From assembly GCF_002246015.1 (NCBI RefSeq), contig NZ_NOLJ01000016.1, positions 19,475 through 83,474 of the forward strand: a stretch of 64,000 nt of DNA, written 5' to 3'. Positions 28,778 to 37,057 of the stretch are shown here, piece after piece. A program made the translations under genes and the position numbers. The notes beneath the pieces are model-generated. The model saw only the letters and a list, made by a program, of their open reading frames with translations. It had not been told where the DNA came from and ran no database searches. How positions within the stretch are numbered: position 1 is the stretch's first letter; each line of letters starts with the position of its first letter. The DNA is from Nostoc sp. 'Peltigera membranacea cyanobiont' 210A (GTDB lineage: Bacteria > Cyanobacteriota > Cyanobacteriia > Cyanobacteriales > Nostocaceae).

Positions 28778-29074
28778 TTAGTCTATTTTTTGGGGAATGA
28801 GACTGGCGCTTTTGGTGACACTATCCCAAACAATCCAGTTAAGAGAATTATCTAAATCATCGGGGCTATTTGAAACTTTGAAATATAGCTTTTCTTCACG
28901 TTTTCTTTCAATGGCAAAGTCGGCATTTTGAGCATAAGCGACTATAAAACCTTTGTCTCGCAAACAATACATCGCCCAGGCTTTCAATGATTGCTTGTAT
29001 GGTTCGTGTGGAATTGGCGGTTTTGCGATCGTGTCTTCAATTACTTTAAATATTTCCGTGATTTTAGCGGCCAT
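28778..29074 (-). CDS. Hypothetical protein
   Basis: 98 residues, no recognised domain. It begins with an amphipathic helix (AKITEIFKVIEDTI) and continues with mixed alpha/beta-like sequence (WAMYCLRDKGFIVAYAQNADFAIERK ...). Soluble; no signal peptide. ATG at 29074. It starts 22 nt after the stop of the VOC gene on the same strand, so co-transcription is likely. Confidence 0.7.
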   Translation of the reverse strand: MAAKITEIFKVIEDTIAKPPIPHEPYKQSLKAWAMYCLRDKGFIVAYAQNADFAIERKREEKLYFKVSNSPDDLDNSLNWIVWDSVTKSASLIPQKID

Positions 29075-29096
29075 AGTTTTACTGACAAATAATTAT

Positions 29097-29564
29097 TTAA
29101 TGGACATCTGGATCGCAACGAATTTCAATCATAAAGCCATCTGGATCGTAAAAATACACTCCTCTACCAGTAGGACGAGTGACTGGGCCATGTGCGATCG
29201 CTATTTTATTTTCCCCGATCACTGTCACCGCGCGATCGAATAACTGCGGATCGATATCAAAAGCTAGATGATAGGCTCTAGTGAAGGTCTTTTCTGGATT
29301 GGGATCTGGTGGTGATAATTCTGGTTCCCCAAATAAATCCAAAATTGTACCATCGGGGGTGATGAAGTTGGCTACTTTCCCAGATGCGACTAGTTCCACT
29401 AGGGTTGCAGGTACTTCGTCGCCTGTGAGTTCGTGCAAACCCAGGATTGTGCCATAAAAATAGCGCGAGGCTTGCATATCCTTGACGTTGAGGGCAATGT
29501 GATGTACTCTACGCAGACTTCCTGGCGCAATAACACTGTTCAGGGATTGGGTGCTAGATAGCAT
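29097..29564 (-). CDS. VOC-superfamily (glyoxalase/dioxygenase-like) protein
   Basis: 155 residues from ATG 29564. Two VOC half-motifs are present: VHHIALNVKDMQASRYFYGTILG, then YHLAFDI near the centre, and GVYFYDPDGFMIEIR near the end. Metal-ligand candidates are the His of VHHIAL, the Glu/Asp of TPDGTILDLFG, the His of YHLAF and the Glu of MIEIR. The family includes glyoxalase I, fosfomycin-resistance proteins and dioxygenases; the reaction here is unknown. A TTG at 29573 is an alternative start. Confidence 0.87.
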   Translation of the reverse strand: MLSSTQSLNSVIAPGSLRRVHHIALNVKDMQASRYFYGTILGLHELTGDEVPATLVELVASGKVANFITPDGTILDLFGEPELSPPDPNPEKTFTRAYHLAFDIDPQLFDRAVTVIGENKIAIAHGPVTRPTGRGVYFYDPDGFMIEIRCDPDVH

Positions 29565-29639
29565 AATTAACAAAATCTCAATACTTAGATAGAAGTTGAA
29601 CTTTTTTTTAAAGTTTACTATTTCTAATAAAAATCTATC

Positions 29640-30113
29640 ATGGCTTTTGATTATTCTTTAGACTTTAAAAATATTGATTTTCGCCAACATCCTGAACTCT
29701 ATCGCGTGGGGAAGGGTGAGCAGGGTGTACTTTTGGTTGAACCATACAAATCAGAAATTCTTCCTTACTGGCGGTTCAAAACTCCTGAGATTGCTAGAGA
29801 GTCGAGTGAAAAAATCTATGAGATGTTTCTTGATTATTTAGATAAAGATGATTTTGTCGGCGCAGATATGGCACGAAAGTTTATCCAAATGGGTTATACT
29901 CGCTCTCGCCGTTATGCTAATCATAAAAGCGGCAGGAAGTATAAACAGAATTCGGAAGATTCAGGTTCCAAAAAAGAAATTCTTCCTTATGAAGTTGACC
30001 CAGTGAAAGCGGAATCGGCAGCAATATTTAAAGCGAAGTGGGTAGAAGCAAAGACAAATGAGAAATATCAAGAGCTTTTAGCCAAACATAAGCAGATGTA
30101 TGAAGTAGATTAA
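29640..30113 (+). CDS. DUF4385 family protein
   Basis: 157 residues with the conserved DUF4385 sequence: FDYSLDFKNIDFRQHPELYR, GEQGVLLVEPYKSEILPYWRF, FVGADMARKFIQMGYTRSRR. No function is established. Cytoplasmic by appearance, strongly charged. A small AGGTGC/GCACCT hairpin (30124-30149) follows the stop and may terminate it. Confidence 0.87.
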   Translation: MAFDYSLDFKNIDFRQHPELYRVGKGEQGVLLVEPYKSEILPYWRFKTPEIARESSEKIYEMFLDYLDKDDFVGADMARKFIQMGYTRSRRYANHKSGRKYKQNSEDSGSKKEILPYEVDPVKAESAAIFKAKWVEAKTNEKYQELLAKHKQMYEVD

Positions 30114-30202
30114 TAACCTTGGTAGGTGCGTTAGGACCGTAAAGCACCTTCTAAGATGTTTTTACTGCGTTATGCTGTTGCTAACATACTCTACCAAACA
30201 GC

Positions 30203-30423
30203 CAATGAGTCTTTTATACTCGTGAACGAGGCTTTGATACTCGCCGACGAGTCTTTGATCCTCGTGAACGAGTCTTTGATGCTCGTGAACGAGTCTTTTA
30301 TACTCGCCGACGAGTCTTTGATGCTCGTGAACGAGTCTTTTATACTCGTGAATGAGTCTTTTATACTCGCTGACGAGTCTTTGATGCTCGTGAACGAGTC
30401 TTTTATACTCGTGAATGAGTCTA
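30203..30423. repeat. Tandem array of a 21-bp unit with a 12-bp palindrome (about 10.5 copies)
   Basis: Each unit is CTCG-NNNN-CGAG plus a 9-nt spacer TCTTTGATG or TCTTTTATA. Palindromes sit every 21 bp from 30219-30230 to 30408-30419. The outer CTCG/CGAG arms are kept, apart from two copies with TGAG (a G-T wobble), while the central tetramer varies: TGAA, CCGA or CTGA. Because 21 is a multiple of three and no stop is contained, both strands stay open: plus gives NESLMLV heptads, minus gives HEYKRLV/HEHQRLV heptads. Neither reading frame is convincing as a gene, although the minus one (30162-30494) is coiled-coil-like. Confidence 0.9.
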
Positions 30424-30458
30424 GAGGACTGATTGCAGAAACTTTTTACATTGTGGCT

Positions 30459-30523
30459 AATTAATTTAAGAGTAACGCGATCGCATTTCCCCACTTAGCA
30501 ATCCAGCAATAATCATAGTTGCT
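30459..30523. repeat. Direct repeat flanking the VapBC module, right of vapC
   Basis: TTAATTTAAGAGTAACGCGA, then TCGCATTTCCCCACTTAGCAATCCAGCAATAATCATAGTTGC-type sequence, closely matches 31210-31274 on the other side of the toxin-antitoxin pair. A third, shorter copy ends at 31370. Confidence 0.85.
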
Positions 30524-30921
30524 TATCGCCATACCTGAACCAGCATCAAATCGAAATGATAGTCATACGTCCACACTGGTAGCTTCATTTCTTCTGACAA
30601 AATGGCAGTGACAGCATCGCAGAGAGTAATGCGTTGATCTGGAAAACGTGCAGCTTTTTCAACTGCTGCTATATATCGTTCCTGTGAAGGATTGACGAAA
30701 TGAACCGCTCCTATACATTGTCTAGCAAAGCTAATCGCTTGTTCAGTTCCGAGACGATATAGCAAAAGATTATATGTTTCCAGGTAAATAGGAAAGGGAA
30801 CTAGAATTATTAAATTTTCTGTATTTATACGTTGTAGTTCGGCTTGCGATCGCTCATGATATTGGTCGTCTACATCTACAGCAGCATATAAAGGCCCAGT
30901 GTCAGCAATTACGGCTCTCAA
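30523..30921 (-). CDS. PIN-domain ribonuclease, VapC-like toxin
   Basis: 132 residues. PIN signature acids: Asp in VIADTGPLYA, Glu in IYLETYNLL, Asp in ITLCDAVTAIL and Asp in VWTYDYHFD. PIN nucleases of VapBC systems cleave tRNA or rRNA and are blocked by the antitoxin encoded just upstream. The start is a TTG (30919-30921) overlapping the antitoxin stop in a TTGA junction, so translation is coupled. Confidence 0.85.
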   Translation of the reverse strand: MRAVIADTGPLYAAVDVDDQYHERSQAELQRINTENLIILVPFPIYLETYNLLLYRLGTEQAISFARQCIGAVHFVNPSQERYIAAVEKAARFPDQRITLCDAVTAILSEEMKLPVWTYDYHFDLMLVQVWR

Positions 30922-31190
30922 GGTGTGTTTGGTGGCAATGACTGCGAAAACGTTTGTTCAGCTAGAATTTTATCGTGATTTACTGACGTATCTTTAAATC
31001 CACTTCCCTTGGATGCAGGAGTTAGGCGTAAACCTTGCTTTTGTGGAGGTAAATAACCACGTTGGCTGAGGAATTCTTCGAGGGCATTTTCTACGATAGC
31101 GTTAGCAGGTAAAGAAACTTCTTGATCGCCAATGTAAGCACTTAGAGCATTAGCGATCGCATCTGGCAGTGTAATATTCAGGGATTGCAT
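30918..31190 (-). CDS. VapB-like antitoxin
   Basis: 90 residues encoded directly before a PIN toxin with a 4-nt overlap. The N-terminal part (MQSLNITLPDAIANALSAYI ... AIVENALEEFLSQRGYL) looks like a ribbon-helix-helix DNA-binding fold; the C-terminal ~35 residues are polar and probably disordered until bound to the toxin. Family assignment is mainly from context. ATG at 31190. The DNA for the first ~13 codons plus the upstream region is duplicated at 31278-31370. Confidence 0.78.
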   Translation of the reverse strand: MQSLNITLPDAIANALSAYIGDQEVSLPANAIVENALEEFLSQRGYLPPQKQGLRLTPASKGSGFKDTSVNHDKILAEQTFSQSLPPNTP

Positions 31191-31370
31191 AAGCTGGTTA
31201 TATTGTCGTCAATTAATTTTAGATTAACGCGATCGCATTTCCCCACTCAGCAATCCAATAATAATCATAGTTGCCTAAGCGATCGCATCTGGCAGTGTAA
31301 TATTTAGGGATTGCATAAGCTGGTTATATTGTCGTCAATTAATTTAAGAGTAACGCGATCGCATTTCCCC
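31152..31370. repeat. 93-bp direct duplication containing the antitoxin 5' end
   Basis: 31152-31244 and 31278-31370 are nearly identical (a few substitutions). The duplicated unit contains the first ~13 codons of the antitoxin, its upstream region, and a GCGATCGC-TTTCCCC segment also found at 30459-30490. The second copy abuts the stop of the CHAT gene. It looks like the trace of a tandem toxin-antitoxin duplication or deletion. Confidence 0.85.
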
Positions 31371-34300
31371 TTATCCCTCCACCTCAAATTGACTACGGTC
31401 AAACAACCACCCATCGCCGACAATCTCCTCTAGGCGTTGATTGAGCCGAGGGAGGAAATATTCTGGATCAATTTGCTGGGTAAACCAAGTATCGAAAGCT
31501 TCCTTTGTTTCAATTCCTTGGGCACTTGCCGCATCTAATATAATTTTGAAACTATCCTTTTGAAGTTCTTCTAACTGGAGATGACCTTCACCTCGGCGGC
31601 TGCAAAAGAACATTGCCGTTGCTCCTAGCAAAGCTTTTAGTTCATCTCCTTGAGGCACTTTATTATATAAAACACGGATAAGTCTAATGCTTTGTTCTAA
31701 GGGTGCTTGAATTTTCAGCGTCAACCAGATTGCTTGAGCTAGGTAAACCAAACCGTTACTTTCATCTGCTACGCCTAAATTACTCAGAACTGTTACCAAA
31801 TCACTGTATGCACGAACCTGTATAAGTGCTGAAACAGCTTGCAAATTTAGCTCTAATTGCCTAACTTTATCTCCAGTTTTACCTGCAAAAGAAGCCATGT
31901 TGTTGAGGGTAGTGGCTTTACCTTTGACATCGCCAATCTGCTCAGATATTTCCAAGTCTTGCTCCCAGAGTGCGATCGCTCTAGGTATGTCCCCTTGTTG
32001 GGCGATTACCTGTGCTATGTTGCCCAAGGTAGCGGCTTTACCTTTGATATCGCCAATTTGCTCCTTTATTTCCAAGGATTGTTCCCAGAGTGCGATCGCT
32101 CTAGGTATGTCTCCTTGTTGGGCGATTACCAGTGCTATGTTGTTAAGGGTAGTGGCTTTACTTTTGACATCGCCAATCTGCTCAAATATTTCCAAAGATT
32201 GTTCCCAGAGTGCGATGGCTCTAAGTATGCCACCTTGTTGGGCGAATACCTGTGCCATGTTGTTGAGGGTAGTGGCTTTACCTTTGACATCGCCAATCTG
32301 CTCAGATATTTCTAAGGATTGCTCCCAGAGTGCGCTCGCTCTAGGTATATCTCCTTGTTGGGCGATTACCAATGCCATGTTGTTGAGGATAGTGGCTTTA
32401 CCTTTGACATCATCAATCTGCTCAAATATTTCCAAAGATTGCTCCCAGAGTGCGATTACTCTAGGTATGTCCCCTTGGTCGGCGATTACACTAGCCATGT
32501 TATTGAGGATAGTGGCTTTTTCTTGTAATTCCTTTTCAGGGCAAAGGTCTAAAGCTTTATGATAATGGGCAACAGCCTCTTGCACAAAACCCAAAACATA
32601 TTCGGCATGGGCGACGGTTCTCAAGATGCGGTAGTCTTGGAAAACTGCCAGAACTTGCTCACATAAATCAAAAGCTTCCACAAAGCGGGAATTGTTTAGC
32701 CAATAGGTTGCAATCCTATTTCCAATGCTGACAGCAATTTCCTGCTCTTTTGCCAGCAACCCCAAACGTAGAATTTCCAGTGCTTGCGCTTCTATTTTTT
32801 GCTTAGACTCCTCCCACCAAACTTGATAAATTTTCCTCACCGCTTGGTGTCGCATTGCTTGCCATTCTTCCTCACTTAACACTGATTCCAGCAATGGTTC
32901 TAAAATTGTCGTCACTCGGTAATTAGCTAGCTGAGTGGGGTGAGTGGTGGAAAACTCGACTAGGCTAAGGCTGATAAGCTTTTGCAGAGGAGGGGTAGAG
33001 GAAGAAATAGCATTGATGATTTCAACAGTAACGGGCAAGTGAAAAACACTCAACCGTGCAAGAAACTTTTGTTCTTCCGGTTCCAAAGCATCCAACAGAG
33101 TTTGTGCCAAGATATTTTCACGGAATTTATCTTTAGTATCTTCCAGGCGAGTCAGTAGTTCATTCACCGCTAGTTCAGGCTGCTGAATCACCTCTAACAA
33201 CCACTTCAGCAAGCGGGGATTTCCATCGGCAATATTAATAATCCTCTGATCTTTTAACTGCTGCCTAACTTCTTTATCTAAAGGAAAGCAGATTTTATCA
33301 ATATCACTACTACTCATCCCTGCCAAAGATTCCAAGTGCAGGCGGTGGGGTGGCAAAGTGTCTTCTTTCAAATAGCGACAGGTGACAATCAGCCGACTTT
33401 CTGCCCCGGTTTCTGTTAATGCCGCACAAATCGCCCGTAAAATTTCGTAAGCTTCCGCCGTCATCCGCAATGAGCCATCTTCAATGTTAGCTGCGGGGAT
33501 GTTTTGCTCAAAGTCATCCAGCACCAACAGTAAGGGTTGGTTGTGTTCGTTTTCAATTGCCTCAAAAAAGTTTTGTAACCGCCCTTTAAGAGAAACCTTT
33601 GGTTCATTCAAAAGTGCGGGCACATTTACAAACCGCTCAAATTTATTAGACAGCTTATTCAGCAAACCTATTTCATCCAGAGGCCCAATCAACACGACTC
33701 GTGCAAAGTTAGGACGCTGCGCCTGCACCCGCGTACATAACCGCGCCGCCAAGCTACTTTTACCCAGTCCACCCATCCCCGCAATAAACACGCCTATTTG
33801 GTCGCTGGTTTCCTGCAAAGCTTTGAGACACCGTTGCAAAGGTCGTCTGCGTCCGACAAACTCAAACCGACTGGCAACTTTAACTTGATTATTCTCATCC
33901 AAAAATTCTTGCTCTGGCGCTGTAAACTTCAGCTTTTCACGATTTTTTGTTCTCAGCGCAGTCACTAGTTGGTTAATGGGGCGCGTATCCCGATACATCC
34001 GCAACAGATGCCAGTCGGTGCATTCTTTCTCAATCATCTCCTGCTGCGCCGCTTTGACTGCTTCTTCAACAGTTGCCCCCGTCGCCAAAGCTTGATAAAG
34101 TGCCTGTGCCGCTACAATACCCGTGCGGTCATACACCGGACGCGCCCAGCCTAAAACTATACCTGCTCCCGCCCTCACCAATGCCTGCGCCATCGAGGGT
34201 ACTGTCCCTTTGTTAGGAACCTGTCCTGTATGACAACCAGAGAGAAAAGTTACACGCGGCCAGCGTCCGCGAAAGGCTTTTGCTAAATCATTGACAGTAG

Positions 34301-35075
34301 TAAGTTGCATATTCCCCACCTCATCTTCAGTGATGAAGCAGGGGGTATTGTCTGCCAGCGTTGTACCTTTTGGCAGCAAAGAGCCGTAATCTTTTTTGGT
34401 ATAAATTATCCCGTGTCCCGTGAGGTGAAAGACATCAAAATAGTTTTCTTCGTAGGATTTCACCAAATTGGCTAACTCTGCAACGGAGCCGCTTTCCTCG
34501 ACAATCAAATCTATGGTCTGATTCTGATCTTTGATTGCTTGCAAAATATTCGCTTCTTCCTGCTCAAACCCTAATGGCGCAACTCTGGGATCTTCAGGAG
34601 AAGTCGCCATGAACAGCAACCGCAAGGGGCGATTTTGCACGCCAATCACTTGAGTTTGACGCTGCTGCACACAACGCACTAGCAAAACGGAAATATCCTC
34701 GCGTTCTAGTAAAAACCCTCCAAGATCGTGTAGCAACTCCCAAGGCAAATGTCCCAATCCCAAGGCTACCCGTTCTGTTTCTGGGTTCAACCCCTGCGCT
34801 TCGCTGGTTTTAATTAAATCTAGATGAATCGTTTGCTCATCCGCCTCATCCAGCGCCTTTCTCAACCAACCTTCTTTACCATCCAGCCATTGATAAAGTT
34901 GCCGTCCCAACTGGGTGAGATAAGGTAGATAATCTTTTTGTTGAGTGTAATAATTTTGCTCGCACAAATCAATTAGTGCTGCCAACTCCGTTTTATCCAG
35001 GCAACGCGAGCCATAATCACAGCGCAGGTCAAAAGTTTGCTGTTGACTGAGGGCGAAGGTAAAGTTTAGGGGCAT
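31371..35075 (-). CDS. CHAT-protease / NB-ARC (STAND) NTPase / TPR protein
   Basis: 1234 residues. The N-terminal CHAT (caspase-like) protease domain ends near residue 370 and has the His-Cys pair: H221 in FHLTGHGI and C281 in LSGCHTGQ. A STAND NTPase follows: Walker A AGMGGLGKSS (432-441; K439) and Walker B LLLVLDDFEQN (about 515-525). A helical region precedes a C-terminal TPR array with five near-identical 40-residue units (ALWEQSLEIFEQIGDVKGKA ... NNMALVIAQQG). The layout is effector-switch-sensor, as in NLR proteins. Proteins of this kind are suspected in regulated cell death or phage defence, but target and trigger are unknown. It sits beside a VapBC pair. Confidence 0.92.
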   Translation of the reverse strand: MPLNFTFALSQQQTFDLRCDYGSRCLDKTELAALIDLCEQNYYTQQKDYLPYLTQLGRQLYQWLDGKEGWLRKALDEADEQTIHLDLIKTSEAQGLNPETERVALGLGHLPWELLHDLGGFLLEREDISVLLVRCVQQRQTQVIGVQNRPLRLLFMATSPEDPRVAPLGFEQEEANILQAIKDQNQTIDLIVEESGSVAELANLVKSYEENYFDVFHLTGHGIIYTKKDYGSLLPKGTTLADNTPCFITEDEVGNMQLTTVNDLAKAFRGRWPRVTFLSGCHTGQVPNKGTVPSMAQALVRAGAGIVLGWARPVYDRTGIVAAQALYQALATGATVEEAVKAAQQEMIEKECTDWHLLRMYRDTRPINQLVTALRTKNREKLKFTAPEQEFLDENNQVKVASRFEFVGRRRPLQRCLKALQETSDQIGVFIAGMGGLGKSSLAARLCTRVQAQRPNFARVVLIGPLDEIGLLNKLSNKFERFVNVPALLNEPKVSLKGRLQNFFEAIENEHNQPLLLVLDDFEQNIPAANIEDGSLRMTAEAYEILRAICAALTETGAESRLIVTCRYLKEDTLPPHRLHLESLAGMSSSDIDKICFPLDKEVRQQLKDQRIINIADGNPRLLKWLLEVIQQPELAVNELLTRLEDTKDKFRENILAQTLLDALEPEEQKFLARLSVFHLPVTVEIINAISSSTPPLQKLISLSLVEFSTTHPTQLANYRVTTILEPLLESVLSEEEWQAMRHQAVRKIYQVWWEESKQKIEAQALEILRLGLLAKEQEIAVSIGNRIATYWLNNSRFVEAFDLCEQVLAVFQDYRILRTVAHAEYVLGFVQEAVAHYHKALDLCPEKELQEKATILNNMASVIADQGDIPRVIALWEQSLEIFEQIDDVKGKATILNNMALVIAQQGDIPRASALWEQSLEISEQIGDVKGKATTLNNMAQVFAQQGGILRAIALWEQSLEIFEQIGDVKSKATTLNNIALVIAQQGDIPRAIALWEQSLEIKEQIGDIKGKAATLGNIAQVIAQQGDIPRAIALWEQDLEISEQIGDVKGKATTLNNMASFAGKTGDKVRQLELNLQAVSALIQVRAYSDLVTVLSNLGVADESNGLVYLAQAIWLTLKIQAPLEQSIRLIRVLYNKVPQGDELKALLGATAMFFCSRRGEGHLQLEELQKDSFKIILDAASAQGIETKEAFDTWFTQQIDPEYFLPRLNQRLEEIVGDGWLFDRSQFEVEG
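31890..32490. repeat. Near-identical 120-bp repeats encoding TPR units
   Basis: Five tandem 120-bp units inside the CHAT/NB-ARC/TPR gene, differing at a few positions each (TGCGATCGCTCTAGGTATGT recurs every 120 bp). The similarity at silent sites shows recent duplication or gene conversion and keeps the opposite strand open over a long stretch. Confidence 0.88.
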
Positions 35076-35133
35076 GGCTGACAGCAGTAGTTTCCACAGT
35101 AACCTTCACCGTATTATCACCTTTTTCCCGAAA

Positions 35134-36153
35134 TTATCGCCGATACTCGTCGCCGCAATCGCCGATAAGCTGGTACAAATCGCGTGATTGGCGAGATACT
35201 GCATTGATGCGATCGCGATCGTCTTCATCTAAACTAAAACTAAATACTTTGGCGTTATCTTCTATATGTTCAGATACACCAAGTCTGGCACCAACTATCA
35301 CACCTCCCACAGTTGGCTGATCTAAAATGTAACGTACTGCCACGTTAGAAATGCTTACCCCATACTTATTAGCAATTTCCTTCAGGATAGCCAGCAACTC
35401 TTGAAATAATCGCCAACCACCCCAAGCATCGATCATATTTTTATATTTTTTCAAACTAGCAGTAGAGAGATCAAATCCTTGCGGTTCTGGTTTACCCAAA
35501 TAGTTTTCTGATAACAAACCGCCGCACAGCGTACCGTAAGTAAAAAGCTTTATGTCATGCTGTTGACAAAACTCTACCATATTAACTTCAGGACGGCGAT
35601 CAATAAGTGAAAATTGCACTTGATTAGAAACAATTTTGATGCCTGCTTCAGTAATAATCTTCAAGTTTTCCGTGTCAAAATTAGTTAAACCTAGATGCTT
35701 GATTTTACCATCAGTCTGAAGTTCTGCCATATATTTGAGGGCATCCAGGTAATTTTTATCCTGATATTCCCACCAATGGAATTGCATCAAATCTAACGAT
35801 TGCACATTCATTCTTCTCAAGGAAATATCAATATTTTCCTCGACGAGTTTTTTTGTCATTTTGCCTGGACGAGGTACCCATTTCGTAAAGGCTTGTACCT
35901 GAGATAAAGCATCTTTACCACGAGTATCAATTAGTTGGCAACGAAACTCACCAATAAAGTCTTCCGCAGGGCCATAATGATCTGCTAAATCCCAAGTAGT
36001 AAAGCCAGCATCTAAATATTTGAACATAGTCTCAATAGCGGCTTGGGGATTGATCTGTCCGTGTCCGCCGGAGACTTGCCACATCCCATTTAATATGCGG
36101 CAGATGTTCAAATCGGGAGTAAATTGGAGACGACTAGCTGCGGGTAAGTTCAT
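35134..36153 (-). CDS. Aldo/keto reductase
   Basis: 339 residues from ATG 36153 (a TTG two codons upstream is possible). TIM-barrel AKR: the catalytic Asp and Tyr of DLADHYGPAEDFIGEF, Lys in FTKWVP, His in LMQFHWWEY, and the NADPH-binding end (VAVRYILDQPTVGGVIVGAR). Its sequence fits the cyanobacterial/plant group of oxidoreductases annotated as NADP-dependent aldo/keto reductases; the physiological substrate is unknown. It lies ~100 nt downstream of the cytochrome c gene on the same strand. Confidence 0.9.
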   Translation of the reverse strand: MNLPAASRLQFTPDLNICRILNGMWQVSGGHGQINPQAAIETMFKYLDAGFTTWDLADHYGPAEDFIGEFRCQLIDTRGKDALSQVQAFTKWVPRPGKMTKKLVEENIDISLRRMNVQSLDLMQFHWWEYQDKNYLDALKYMAELQTDGKIKHLGLTNFDTENLKIITEAGIKIVSNQVQFSLIDRRPEVNMVEFCQQHDIKLFTYGTLCGGLLSENYLGKPEPQGFDLSTASLKKYKNMIDAWGGWRLFQELLAILKEIANKYGVSISNVAVRYILDQPTVGGVIVGARLGVSEHIEDNAKVFSFSLDEDDRDRINAVSRQSRDLYQLIGDCGDEYRR

Positions 36154-36250
36154 TTTCAATTTATGAGTGAAAAGTTAGGAATGGGAAGACTTAACAATTA
36201 CTAATAGATAAATCATAACTGATAATTCTTAATTCCTAACTCCTAACTTT

Positions 36251-36586
36251 TTAATGCCAGCCTTTTTCAGCTTGTTCGAGAACGTAAGCAGCAACGTCTT
36301 GAATTTGCTGTTCAGTGAGACGCTCTTTGTAGGCTGACATATTATTTTTACCATTGGTAACTATAGATGTAACTGCCTCTATTGAATCCATACCATACTT
36401 TTTCAGGGCTGGCTTTTTGAGATTTTTACCTCGCCTGATGATGTTGCTACCGTTGATATGACAACCAGCACAATGAACACTAAATATTTGTTCGCCATTA
36501 ACTGTGTCTGCTGCACTAGCAGGCAAAGTAAAAGTACTGATTAATAACAAAAACGTTACTAATACTAATGTAAGTAGTTTCTTCAA
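36251..36586 (-). CDS. petJ: Cytochrome c6-like protein
   Basis: 111 residues: signal peptide (KLLTLVLVTFLLLISTFTLPASAA), then a single c-type haem site CAGCH and the axial Met in NMSAYKERLTEQQIQDVAAYV. The C-terminus EQAEKGW is the hallmark of the cytochrome c6 group, lumenal carriers between the b6f complex and photosystem I or oxidase. The haem-proximal part (INGSNIIRRGKNLKK) is more basic than classical PetJ, so a c6B/c6C-type paralogue is possible. The start appears to be TTG (36584-36586) with GGAG 8-9 nt upstream. Confidence 0.87.
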   Translation of the reverse strand: MKKLLTLVLVTFLLLISTFTLPASAADTVNGEQIFSVHCAGCHINGSNIIRRGKNLKKPALKKYGMDSIEAVTSIVTNGKNNMSAYKERLTEQQIQDVAAYVLEQAEKGWH

Positions 36587-36641
36587 TTAACTTCTCCAGA
36601 TTTGGACATACTAGTTGTAAGCATAAGTATCAGAACCAATA

Positions 36642-36866
36642 CTAGAGAGATTCAAAGTCAGTTGTAAATCCAGCAAAATTTGCACAATCTTCTTGAAAAG
36701 CTTCTGCATCACTAACATCCTCAATTTTATAAGACATGATACGCGTCCCATCTGGCATTTTTTTAGAACCAATCAATTCACCTTGATATTTGGCTGCGAT
36801 CGCTTTAAAATCAACACCATAGATTTTCCAAGCATCATCCGAACAAGTAATATTTACTCGCCACAT
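36642..36866 (-). CDS. Hypothetical protein
   Basis: 74 residues, soluble, with an alpha/beta look (WRVNITCSDDAWKIYGVDFK, GTRIMSYKIEDVSDAEAFQ). Two cysteines. No domain recognised. ATG 36866. It is 55 nt upstream of the cytochrome gene on the same strand and might share its transcript. Confidence 0.65.
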   Translation of the reverse strand: MWRVNITCSDDAWKIYGVDFKAIAAKYQGELIGSKKMPDGTRIMSYKIEDVSDAEAFQEDCANFAGFTTDFESL

Positions 36867-37057
36867 ATTTCACTCCCAATTACTACCACTAAATATTCAT
36901 CATCCCACAAATGGTCAACATCTTACACATCACCTCCTTGGGACTGCAATTTTCTATCTAAAGGAAGTACCGAGCCATATCTGGCTACGCCATAATGTGG
37001 ATGTAGGAACATTTCTAGAAAATTTTATCCAAATTAGTTAAACCCCAAGAGTTGAAA

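Noticed and set aside
30203-30423. CRISPR array
   Set aside because: Units are 21 bp and contiguous with no unique spacers, and no cas genes are nearby.
30156-30494. Open frames on both strands through the 21-bp array
   Set aside because: A 21-bp period keeps several frames open automatically. The minus-strand heptads are coiled-coil-like, but there is no ribosome-binding site or homologue I can name, so I report only the repeat.
31857-32562. Long open frames on the plus strand opposite the TPR repeats
   Set aside because: They arise because the 120-bp repeats in the CHAT/NB-ARC/TPR gene lack stops in these frames. The peptides mirror the repeat period and have no start signals.
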